A DNA stretch of 44,690 nucleotides from JAVBSX01 sp031549565 (GTDB lineage Bacteria; Planctomycetota; Planctomycetia; Pirellulales; Thermoguttaceae): positions 1-44,690 of the forward strand of contig JAVBPO010000155.1 in NCBI GenBank assembly GCA_031549565.1, given 5' to 3'. A program made the translations under genes and the position numbers. Numbering within the stretch: position 1 is the stretch's first letter; the number at the start of each line of letters is the position of its first letter. Positions 6,861-13,899 of the stretch are shown here, one piece after another. The notes below the pieces were generated by a model. That model was not told where the DNA came from. It saw only the letters and a program-made list of their open reading frames with translations, and did not search any database.

Positions 6861-7932
6861 GGTGTTCCTTTCTCATGAATGGTGTCAACGGAACGGGTTG
6901 CCGCGGGGAAATGAGAATTTCCTCGCAGGCGTCAATAACGTGTTGGGCTTCGATCGCATCCATCAGGTCGCGGGGGGCGTGATGCGGATTGATATTCGTT
7001 CCTTCCGGGGAGCGGATTTGGACGGAGCGGTTTTCGGGACCGTACGGTCCGTTGCGTTTGGCGGACATGGGCCCGTACAGCCCGACGCAACGCGTTCCGG
7101 CGGCAACCGCGATGTGCAGCGGGCCGGTGTCGGAACCGACGAAGATCGTCGCCTTTCGAGAGATTGACGCCAGTTCGCCGAGCGAAGTCCGCGGAGCGAG
7201 GATCGCGGCGTCACCGGCGTCTTTCACGATCGTTTCGGCCATTTCGCGTTCTTTTGCCCCCGCCCAAACGACAAGCGACGGGAGATTATGTTTGCTTTTC
7301 AAATAGCAGGCAACTTCGGCGTAGCGGTCTTCGCGCCAGAGTTTCGATTCCCATCCGGCTCCGACGTTGAGCACCGCGAACGCGCCGGTCAAACCGAGCC
7401 CGGCGAGGATTTTTTCGGCGGCGTCACGGTCTTCCGGTTTCTCCGGCAGTTGAAATTCGGCGACAACCTCCGTGATGCCCAGCGGTTCCAGGAGTTGAAG
7501 ATTGCGGTCGATCACATGTTCCCGGACAGGCGTCACGAGTCGGTTGTTCAGCCAACGACTTCCTTCCCGACCGTCTTTACCGCCGAATCCGATCCGCGTT
7601 TTCGCTCCGGACAGCCAAGCGGCGAACGAACTTTTTAAGAGCCCTTGCAGATCAATCGCGACGTCGGGCGAAAATTCGCGGAATCGTTTGCGCAAGTTCC
7701 GGACCGTGGAGAACGACTTCATCCATTTTTTGGGAACGGTCCAAATTTCATCCAAAGCGGGATGATTCTCAATAAGCGGCGCGATTTTCTCTTCGACGAG
7801 CCAAACAATCTTCGCTTGCGGAAACCGTTTTCGTAGCGCCACGGCAACCGGCAGACCGTGAACGACGTCGCCGATCGCGCTGAGACGAACGATGAGGATT
7901 TTCGAGGGGGGGATTGTGTTCACAATAAACAA
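6847..7932 (-). CDS. GT9 family glycosyltransferase (heptosyltransferase-like)
   Basis: The roughly 360-residue protein belongs to glycosyltransferase family 9, with the N-terminal motif ILIVRLSAIGDVVHGLP and the C-terminal nucleotide-sugar region VGSDTGPLHIAVAAGT followed by LYGP. Such enzymes move heptose or related sugars from ADP-sugar to lipopolysaccharide core on the inner face of the membrane. The first codon is TTG at 7932; GTG at 7923 (MNTIPPSKILIV) gives a better family start, and neither has a strong ribosome site. It overlaps the downstream DUF4254 gene and probably forms an operon with it and the beta-propeller gene. The exact donor and acceptor cannot be read from sequence. Confidence 0.88.
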   Translation of the reverse strand: MFIVNTIPPSKILIVRLSAIGDVVHGLPVAVALRKRFPQAKIVWLVEEKIAPLIENHPALDEIWTVPKKWMKSFSTVRNLRKRFREFSPDVAIDLQGLLKSSFAAWLSGAKTRIGFGGKDGREGSRWLNNRLVTPVREHVIDRNLQLLEPLGITEVVAEFQLPEKPEDRDAAEKILAGLGLTGAFAVLNVGAGWESKLWREDRYAEVACYLKSKHNLPSLVVWAGAKEREMAETIVKDAGDAAILAPRTSLGELASISRKATIFVGSDTGPLHIAVAAGTRCVGLYGPMSAKRNGPYGPENRSVQIRSPEGTNINPHHAPRDLMDAIEAQHVIDACEEILISPRQPVPLTPFMRKEHHDTR

Positions 7933-7947
7933 ATGATGTCGGAATAA

Positions 7948-8160
7948 TTATCGGGAAATTTCCTTGCGTTTTTGCTCTTCGATTTTGCGGTGGATTCTCG
8001 CGAGCGATTCTTCAGTGGAACCGAATTGTTTCAAGTATTCGCCCAAAGCTTCGATCGAAGGATATTGCCGCGAAATTTCTTCCCGATGCCGACGGAGCCA
8101 TACCAACGGGTCTCCTTCCTCCGGTTGATTCCACAAGTCCAGTTCACTAATGTCTTTCAT
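7948..8160 (-). CDS. Small partner protein of PIN gene, putative antitoxin
   Basis: This 70-residue, highly charged helical protein (MKDISELDLWNQPEEGDPLV ... ending RKIEEQKRKEISR) follows the PIN gene with a 4-nt ATGA overlap. Its size and coupling fit an antitoxin of a type II toxin-antitoxin pair, but no known DNA-binding fold is evident. If it is the antitoxin, the gene order is reversed (toxin first). It could instead be an unrelated accessory protein. Confidence 0.6.
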   Translation of the reverse strand: MKDISELDLWNQPEEGDPLVWLRRHREEISRQYPSIEALGEYLKQFGSTEESLARIHRKIEEQKRKEISR

Positions 8161-8669
8161 TCGATCACCTCGGTAATATCACTGATGTTCTCGTCGATTT
8201 CCACTAAAAACTCTTCCGGGGTTATGATCAGCGGTGCTTTCAAATTCCTGTTGAATGCGATTTCATCGATCAGTCTCCGTTTTCGTGGTGCGGCGATATG
8301 TTTTTGATTCCATGTTACAAGATAATCCATTCCATAAACGGTGGCAAGAGCGATATGATATGCATCCATTTCGGAATGTTCGGGGACGGCTTCCAAAAAC
8401 AATAATTTGTTTGCCAGTCGTTTAACGGATTCATTAACGGCCAAGATAGGAATGCCCTCAACGACTTCCACTCGCAATTTGGCGGCATCGGCGTTGCCTT
8501 TTTCAATTTCTTCGACGACTGTTTCGGAAATGAAGGGATCAAAAAAATCCCGTTTCATCCACCATTGCCGCGTCAGCAGTTGCTTGACGGAGAGGAGCGG
8601 ATTTTTCGTCGGACGCGCCGTCAAAAAACTGATCGTGGAAGATTCAATGTAGACTTTTGGTTTTGCCAT
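8157..8669 (-). CDS. PIN-domain protein, VapC-like putative toxin
   Basis: The 170 residues form a PIN-type RNase fold: an N-terminal VYIESSTISFLTARP strand with acidic Glu9 in place of the usual Asp, a conserved Glu near 54 (ETVVEEIEKG), EMDAYHIALA with Asp102, and a C-terminal TWNQKH motif with Asn121. This is the pattern of the VYIET subgroup of PIN proteins. Such proteins cut RNA with Mg2+ and are usually silenced by a partner. The start has AAGGA upstream. A dispersed 40-bp repeat lies 48 bp before it, so its promoter region may have been rearranged. Confidence 0.8.
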   Translation of the reverse strand: MAKPKVYIESSTISFLTARPTKNPLLSVKQLLTRQWWMKRDFFDPFISETVVEEIEKGNADAAKLRVEVVEGIPILAVNESVKRLANKLLFLEAVPEHSEMDAYHIALATVYGMDYLVTWNQKHIAAPRKRRLIDEIAFNRNLKAPLIITPEEFLVEIDENISDITEVIE

Positions 8670-8716
8670 ATTTCCTTACGTTGCCAGCGAGGCTTTCCCT
8701 GCATTGGAACCGCCCG

Positions 8717-8756
8717 TGTTCCGCAAGTTTCGCTGCGTTTCACGTGCGGCTCTTTG
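8717..8756. repeat. Dispersed 40-bp hairpin repeat, copy 1
   Basis: This sequence recurs at 16231-16270 with 37 of 40 identical positions. On the minus strand it reads CAAAGAGCCGCACGTG at one end and ACTTGCGGAACA at the other, so CCGCAYGT pairs with ACTTGCGG around a purine-rich loop. It lies between the starts of two genes on the minus strand and codes for nothing visible. It resembles a REP-type dispersed hairpin. Confidence 0.6.
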
Positions 8757-8765
8757 AGGTGCGTT

Positions 8766-10523
8766 TCATGCTTTGCGTCGTCCGAGTCTTCGGTCGAGCG
8801 ATTCGGCGAGTTTGTTCAGCTCGTCGATCCGGAAGCCGAGCGAGTCGATCTGCTCGCGGAAATCGCGGATCCGGTCGATCGTCGTTTCCAGATTTTGAAA
8901 AACGAAACGCATCGGTCCGGTCATGCTCCAATTCGACGACGTTTCGTTGATTTCCCGCTCCAAGCCGAAGTTGATCGTCAGTAGGAAGATTCCCAAAAGT
9001 CCCGCCGCCCACAAACCGAGCCAAAAAAGCGAAACAAGGTAATGCGAGAGCGGCCAAATGTCGTAACCCAGAAAGGGGGATTCGTAGAAAAAATTGCACG
9101 CCGGTCGGGAAAGAATGAACAACAGCATCGCTCCGAGCAACGTTTCGTAAAAGATTCGATTGATCAGCGTGTCGTATCGGACCGTCAATCGTTCGCAAAT
9201 CGACTGCATTTCCTTGGAGATGACCCGCATGAACGAATCGCCGGCTTTTTCCGTTTCTTTGAGGAGGTCGTCCAACGCTTCCGGCGGAATCTTCGCGTCC
9301 CGGGCGAATCCGCCGAGGATCAGGTTCGATTCGCGGAGCGTGTTTTCGTCCCAGTATTCCGGCAACGTGAATTTTTCCTTGAGTTTCCGCGACGACGACC
9401 AGCGCCGAAGCGTTCGGACCCCTTCGACGGTTCCCAGCGCGGCCAGTTGCGGGATCGACCTAGCCCGGGCAAGAGCCATTCCCATAAGGATCGACCCGAG
9501 TTGTCGATAGATCCGCAGCACGACGGAAAATGGGCTGTATCCCCAGCAATTCGTAATCCGGTCGATCAAACGGTTTTCCCAGAGTTTGCGGTCCTGCACC
9601 AATTCCCGCCGTGCGTTTTCGGCCAAGCTCACGCTCAGTTCCCGACGCTGGGCGGCGATTTGTTCCTGAAGAATTTCGATCGATTTCCAATCGTGCTCGA
9701 CCTCTTCGCGGCAAAGCGCGATTGTTTCGTCGGCCAGATCGAAGTAGTTCGCCTGCCGGATTCGCAAGGAATACTCTTCGTTCATGTCCCGGGTCAAAAG
9801 CCGGTGCAGCTCGGCGAATTCCCCTTTCGGCTCCTTCCCTTCCAATTGGTTGGCCAGGGCCGTGTACGAATCGACGAGGTAGATCGTTCCCGGCTCGTAT
9901 TTCTCTTCCAGGACTTTGCGCCAATCGTCGCGGATATCGACGTCCCGATCGGCGTGCGTCTGCACGAAAACCAGCCGAGCGCCCGGAGCGGCGTCGGCAA
10001 GTTCGTCGGCGACTTTTCGGCTCCGGTATTTCTGCTGCGTTCCGGTCACGACGAGAATGTCGCAAAGCGGCAATACGCCCCGCAATCGGGCAAGATTCGA
10101 GAGCCGTTGCTCTTCGTTTTCCGTCGTGTCCGGGTCGGGACAGTCGATCAACACCATCCGCTTCAAAGCGGGAAGGTCGTGTTTTTCGATCGTCAGATCG
10201 GCCGTGTCGATTCCCCATTCGGTCGGATCGATTTCCGGACGGCAAACGAGAATCGGCTGATCGGTCGTCGGACGCTGCTTTCCTTCCCGCACGATCCGTT
10301 GACCGAGCAGGGCGTTGACGAGCGTGCTTTTACCGGTCCCGGTCCCGCCGAGAAACGCGACGATCAGCGGCATTCCGAGTCGACGCTGCATCGCCGCGGT
10401 CCGGGTCGTGAACTGCTCGATCCAACCGCGGCAATTGCGGGCGGGATCCCATTCGGGAATCGACGCGGTCAATCCGCGTAAACGATTACCGATCAAATCC
10501 GGTTCCGTCCAGGAATCGTGCAT
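8766..10523 (-). CDS. Membrane-associated dynamin/YfjP-like GTPase
   Basis: The 585-residue protein has a G domain at its N-terminus: P-loop GGTGTGKST (59-67), TTDQP as switch I, LIDCPDPDTT (about 125-134) as a G3 motif in which the usual DxxG glycine is replaced, and THAD (189-192) as a G4-like motif. A long coiled-coil/helical middle follows, then two hydrophobic segments (about 455-472 and 490-510) that could insert into the membrane as a hairpin, and a C-terminal coiled coil with heptad-like LGFRIDELNKLAESLDRRL. This layout resembles bacterial dynamin-like and YfjP GTPases, which act on membranes. The altered G3 may slow hydrolysis. It appears to be its own transcription unit. Confidence 0.75.
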   Translation of the reverse strand: MHDSWTEPDLIGNRLRGLTASIPEWDPARNCRGWIEQFTTRTAAMQRRLGMPLIVAFLGGTGTGKSTLVNALLGQRIVREGKQRPTTDQPILVCRPEIDPTEWGIDTADLTIEKHDLPALKRMVLIDCPDPDTTENEEQRLSNLARLRGVLPLCDILVVTGTQQKYRSRKVADELADAAPGARLVFVQTHADRDVDIRDDWRKVLEEKYEPGTIYLVDSYTALANQLEGKEPKGEFAELHRLLTRDMNEEYSLRIRQANYFDLADETIALCREEVEHDWKSIEILQEQIAAQRRELSVSLAENARRELVQDRKLWENRLIDRITNCWGYSPFSVVLRIYRQLGSILMGMALARARSIPQLAALGTVEGVRTLRRWSSSRKLKEKFTLPEYWDENTLRESNLILGGFARDAKIPPEALDDLLKETEKAGDSFMRVISKEMQSICERLTVRYDTLINRIFYETLLGAMLLFILSRPACNFFYESPFLGYDIWPLSHYLVSLFWLGLWAAGLLGIFLLTINFGLEREINETSSNWSMTGPMRFVFQNLETTIDRIRDFREQIDSLGFRIDELNKLAESLDRRLGRRKA

Positions 10524-10550
10524 GTGGGATAGCCTCAGATTGGGCGTCTT

Positions 10551-10770
10551 AAAATGGGTAAAATGGGAGAAAGAGGATTTTAAACTGGGATGAATTTCGA
10601 TCGGAAAGGATGGTCCCCTCGCCCCCGGTCGTCCGGGGGAGAGGGTTAGGGTGAGGGGGTGAAGCTGTTTGAAGCTTCATTTCCCCTCACCCTAGCCCTC
10701 TCCCCGGAATACCGGGGAGAGGGGACCGGCGTTGTGGCGGTGTAAACTTGTTTACTTTATCTGAATTACC
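10551..10770. repeat. Bipartite palindromic repeat, copy 1 (plus orientation)
   Basis: The core (10612-10728) contains two head-to-head units, each with a GC-rich hairpin such as CCCCGGAATACCGGGG flanked by CTCTC/GAGAG and the tail CCCTCACCCTA. Flanks with TTAAACTGGGA on the left and TGTTTACTT then CTGAATTAC on the right are shared with the second copy at 13591-13825, which is in reverse orientation. The repeat fills the 271-bp gap between the GTPase gene start and the end of the next gene. The hairpins may also stop transcription of the gene ending at 10795. Confidence 0.8.
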
Positions 10771-10794
10771 ACGGCCACTCTTATACTTTCAACC

Positions 10795-12540
10795 TCAGAA
10801 ATCGAAATCTTTCGTTTTCGCTTTCGGCTTGTCCCCCTTATCCTTGGAATTTCCGAACGGATCGGAGTCGAGCGACGACTGCATTTGGGCGTCTTTCGCG
10901 GCTTCGACCGCTTTGGCAACGGACGAAATAATCGATCCGCTGATCGCGAAATCGGCCGTGCTAGTTAAACCCGTAGACGCGGAAACCGCGTCGTTGTCGA
11001 TCGTCACGACGGCTTCTTTTGGCGCTTTGGTAAGCGAAGCGATCACGGCATCGACCACCGGTTCTTTGGGAAGCAGTCCCGTCGCTTTCAAAGCTCCGGC
11101 CGCAAGCGGGAGTGAAAAAACGAACGACCGCTTCGGCAAAGCCGCGGGCGTTTTCGAATCGGTAATTACTTTCTTCAGGATCGCTTCCAGCTTCGTACCG
11201 TCGGTCCCGACCACGCCGCAAATCGCGTCGTCTTTGATTCCAAGAAGAATATTGACCGACATCTCGGACAAATGTTCCGGGAGCTCTTCCGCGTTCGGAA
11301 CTATCGACTCCAGAAGCACCAACGGAAACGTCAGCGTGCTGAACTTGTATCCCTCGAAGGAGGTGTATTCCAGTTTGAGCAAATCCTTGACGTCCGGGTT
11401 CGCGTCGGTAATCCCGGCCGCGGTCTTTTTCAAGACGTCGCCGAGCAGGTCCCCCTCGGCGATGTGTCCGGCGAAGAAAATTTCGCCGCTCGTTTTCCAA
11501 GTCGCCGCGAAATCGGTCTTCCCGCTCTCGATGGTCGCGACGGCGACTTGCTCCAGCGAGTCGAGAATTCCCTTGACCAATTCGAGTTCTTCCCCTTCCA
11601 GATCGTTTTCAACCCCTTCGAGCGCTCCCTCGAAGTACGATTTTACCATATCAATTTGGGTTTCCTTTTGTGCATCCGGAATGAGTCCGATTCCGACCCC
11701 CGCAACCGCCTGGTCCGGTCGGAAGAAACCCGGAAAAGCCGTTTTACCGTCTTTCGTGTATTGAATCGCTTTCGCAAGAGTTCCGTCCGGTTTGACTTCC
11801 ATCGCGACGTGGACAGAGATGTCGCCGGTTTTCGAGTCGACATTAATCCCCTCGAGCAACCATTTTCCTTCGTCCAATAACATTTCGATGGTTTCCCTCA
11901 AGGACGCGAACTGCGCCGGGGCATTCGGATTCGACATCGAAGCGATCATCTCCAGAGGGCCCAACAGCATGAGAACGGTTTCTTTCGGAACGTTCTCGAG
12001 ATCGACTTGAAGTGAAAGAAGATATTTTTTATCGAGTCCGTTGAGCAGTTTCGCGGGATCGTCGACGGCCAGTTTGGGATACGCTTCCGGATAAAGGACG
12101 AGCCAATTCTTCTTTTGCTCGAGAATCATGTTTTCGGCTCCCATCGGAATCGAATACTTCCCTTTTCCCGTCGATTTAAGCTCTCCGAGATACGCGTCGA
12201 TGATGGGAAACTGTCCGGAAAGTTTTTCCAGATCGCTGACCGGGACAAAAGCGACCGGAAGGAATTCATCGTCCGTCGCGTAAAGCATGATCCCGATCGG
12301 CTTGGAGCCGTCGACGCCGGCCAGCGTTCCGAAATTCGATTGAACCATCTCGAACGCGTCGCCCTGATCGACCAGCTTGGCGAGGACTTTTCCGGCTTCC
12401 ATGAGTTTGTCATAGCTGGAGACCGAAATCGTAATGATCGGTTTCGGCTCCGCAGCGTTCGCGGCCACCGAAAAGAGGGAAACGGCAAACAAAAGACCGG
12501 CGCAAACCCCGGCAAACCGCGTTTTCAGTAATGTTTTCAT
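10795..12540 (-). CDS. Secreted hypothetical protein, 581 aa
   Basis: The frame is open from 12597, but the ATG at 12540 starts a classical signal peptide (TRFAGVCAGLLFAVSLFSVAANA, cleavage before AEPK), and a promoter at 12606-12633 agrees with that start. The mature protein is a long alternation of strands and helices without cysteine clusters or enzyme motifs that I recognise. The C-terminus is charged (KDKGDKPKAKTKDFDF). It recalls the large secreted planctomycete proteins of unknown function. The smaller secreted protein at 24154-25263 may be a remote relative, judged only by general style. It lies between the two inverted copies of the palindromic repeat. Confidence 0.75.
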   Translation of the reverse strand: MKTLLKTRFAGVCAGLLFAVSLFSVAANAAEPKPIITISVSSYDKLMEAGKVLAKLVDQGDAFEMVQSNFGTLAGVDGSKPIGIMLYATDDEFLPVAFVPVSDLEKLSGQFPIIDAYLGELKSTGKGKYSIPMGAENMILEQKKNWLVLYPEAYPKLAVDDPAKLLNGLDKKYLLSLQVDLENVPKETVLMLLGPLEMIASMSNPNAPAQFASLRETIEMLLDEGKWLLEGINVDSKTGDISVHVAMEVKPDGTLAKAIQYTKDGKTAFPGFFRPDQAVAGVGIGLIPDAQKETQIDMVKSYFEGALEGVENDLEGEELELVKGILDSLEQVAVATIESGKTDFAATWKTSGEIFFAGHIAEGDLLGDVLKKTAAGITDANPDVKDLLKLEYTSFEGYKFSTLTFPLVLLESIVPNAEELPEHLSEMSVNILLGIKDDAICGVVGTDGTKLEAILKKVITDSKTPAALPKRSFVFSLPLAAGALKATGLLPKEPVVDAVIASLTKAPKEAVVTIDNDAVSASTGLTSTADFAISGSIISSVAKAVEAAKDAQMQSSLDSDPFGNSKDKGDKPKAKTKDFDF

Positions 12541-12605
12541 GGAAGAATCCAAAGGTTGAAGGAAAAGGTTTTCCAAGCGACGACACACCCGCCGCATTCT
12601 GTCGC

Positions 12606-12633
12606 ATTATACACATCCCCGCAACTTTGACAA
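12606..12633 (-). promoter_or_regulatory. Sigma-70-type promoter of the secreted protein gene
   Basis: On the minus strand TTGTCA (12633-12628), a 16-bp spacer and TATAAT (12611-12606) form a strong promoter. Transcription would start near 12599 and give a 59-nt leader before the ATG at 12540. It overlaps no gene, lying just after the exonuclease stop codon. Confidence 0.65.
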
Positions 12634-12671
12634 TTATCGCCGTGTCGTAGTGGTCGTGTGATGGTTTGAGC

Positions 12672-13478
12672 CTATTCCCACGGATTGGCCCAGTCCCCCC
12701 AATGGTCCAGGTAGAGGGCAAAGGCCGGGATATCGTTGCGTTGCTCCAGCCATTCTTTCGTTTGACGAACCAAATCCTGCTCCCGCTGGAGCGAGAGATT
12801 GCCGAGCATCAGCATCGTTCGCAGAAAAATGAAATATGTATCCAACACGTCGCAGCGACAATAGTCGTTGATCTTCGCGACCTCGCCCTGTTCATACATG
12901 TCCTGGACCATATTTCCCTGGACTTCCATTTTTCCCGGTTTTCCGAGCAGGTTCGCCGCCAGGTTGAGCCCGCCGCTGAACCGCGTGACGCCGAAATTCG
13001 TCAAAACGTCGTGCAAATCGAAATGCGACCGCGTGTTATACCGGTTGCGAGGTTGGTCGTACGTTTTTTGGTCGAGCGACAACCATTGCGGAATCGAAAT
13101 CCCGTATCGAAACGCCGTCAGTTCCATCAGCGGAATGTCGAACCCGCGACCGTTGAAACTGACGAGCGTCGGCTGTCCGTAATGCTTCCAACCGCGCCAA
13201 AACAAGCTGCAAATTTCGTGCGGCCGGAATTGCGGGTCGTCGAGAACGACCAAATCGTCGAGCTGGAAGTCGGCGGTCACTTTGGCGATCGCGACGGAGA
13301 CCGGGAGCTGGAACGTGTACGGAATGAAATCCGACCCGTTCGCAGCCATCAGTTCGTCGCGATACGCCCGAACCGCGGCTTGCGGCTCGATCTCCTTCCC
13401 GGCGAAATGAACCTTCGCGACCAACTCCGGATCGGCAACGCTTTCGATGTCGAAAATCAAATAATGTACTTTGGCCAT
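12672..13478 (-). CDS. PolB-like 3'-5' exonuclease
   Basis: The protein belongs to the predicted 3'-5' exonucleases related to the exonuclease domain of family B DNA polymerases. Starting at ATG 13478, it reads MAKVHYLIFDIESVADPE, where DIE is the first catalytic acidic motif (Exo I). VSFNGRGFDIPLMEL is Exo II (N and D), and the C-terminal CRCDVLDTYFIFLRTM carries the Exo III Asp. The frame extends 31 codons further upstream to 13571, into the arm of a 28-bp inverted repeat, but that part is unlike the family. It is a cytoplasmic nuclease probably used in DNA repair or RNA turnover. About 268 residues is normal for the family. Confidence 0.85.
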   Translation of the reverse strand: MAKVHYLIFDIESVADPELVAKVHFAGKEIEPQAAVRAYRDELMAANGSDFIPYTFQLPVSVAIAKVTADFQLDDLVVLDDPQFRPHEICSLFWRGWKHYGQPTLVSFNGRGFDIPLMELTAFRYGISIPQWLSLDQKTYDQPRNRYNTRSHFDLHDVLTNFGVTRFSGGLNLAANLLGKPGKMEVQGNMVQDMYEQGEVAKINDYCRCDVLDTYFIFLRTMLMLGNLSLQREQDLVRQTKEWLEQRNDIPAFALYLDHWGDWANPWE

Positions 13479-13522
13479 ACTTCCGTTCTTGTTAAAGAGT
13501 GGTGAAGGTTGTCGAACACGCA

Positions 13523-13550
13523 AATCAGAGCCGCGCACGAAGTAAGCGGT
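13523..13550. repeat. Left arm of a 28-bp perfect inverted repeat
   Basis: The 28 bases beginning AATCAGAGCCGCGCAC and ending AGTAAGCGGT recur in exact reverse complement at 13859-13886. The arms enclose the second palindromic repeat and about 310 bp in total. The AGAGCCGC...GCGG layout recalls the 40-bp repeats at 8717 and 16231. Confidence 0.7.
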
Positions 13551-13590
13551 ATTGTGGTCTATTTTTTTCATAAACCATTAGAGGGGCCCT

Positions 13591-13825
13591 CGTAATTCAG
13601 GTAGAATAAACGGAAGTAAACAGGTTAAAACAGTCAAAACGCCGGTCCCCTCTCCCCGGTAATCCGGGGAGAGGGTTAGGGTGAGGGGAAATGAAGCGTC
13701 AAACAGCTCCACCCCCTCACCCTAGCCCTCTCCCCCGGAATACCGGGGGCGAGGGGACCATCTTTTCTGATCGAAATTCCTCCCAGTTTAACACTATCCT
13801 TATCCTTCTCTCATTTTTCCCCTCC
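13591..13825. repeat. Bipartite palindromic repeat, copy 2 (reverse orientation)
   Basis: Read on the minus strand this matches 10551-10770 with roughly 95 percent identity in the core (about 13652-13762), and with conserved flanks (TTAAACTGGGA, TGTTTACTT, CTGAATTAC). Differences fall mainly in hairpin loops and spacers. The opposite orientation means recombination between the copies would invert the segment carrying the secreted-protein and exonuclease genes. Confidence 0.8.
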
Positions 13826-13858
13826 TACATCCCCTTTTAGGATGCAGTCGACTCGAAC

Positions 13859-13886
13859 ACCGCTTACTTCGTGCGCGGCTCTGATT
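13859..13886. repeat. Right arm of the 28-bp perfect inverted repeat
   Basis: Exact reverse complement of 13523-13550. It ends 14 bp before the stop codon of the large secreted protein gene. Together with the left arm it bounds a 364-bp non-coding block resembling a small non-autonomous element. No target-site duplication is evident around the pair. Confidence 0.7.
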
Positions 13887-13899
13887 CGAAGGCTGCCGC

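Noticed and set aside
5085..6878. 597-codon open frame on the plus strand
   Set aside because: It runs antisense to three well-supported minus-strand genes (beta-propeller, DUF4254 and the GT9 end) and its protein is Arg/Phe/Val-rich without any domain, as expected for a shadow frame in GC-rich DNA.
9042..10481. 479-codon plus-strand frame opposite the GTPase gene
   Set aside because: The opposite strand has clear GTPase motifs. The plus-strand translation has shadow composition and no ribosome site.
10612..10728. Paired intrinsic terminators as the sole explanation of the GC-rich hairpins
   Set aside because: No T-tracts follow the stems, and the same sequence with flanks recurs at 13591 and within a gene at 27703, so a dispersed repeat explains it better. 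A side effect on termination is possible.
12672..13571. Longer start of the exonuclease at 13571
   Set aside because: The extra 31 residues run through one arm of a 28-bp inverted repeat and do not resemble the family, whose start is the MAKVHYLIFDIES segment at 13478.
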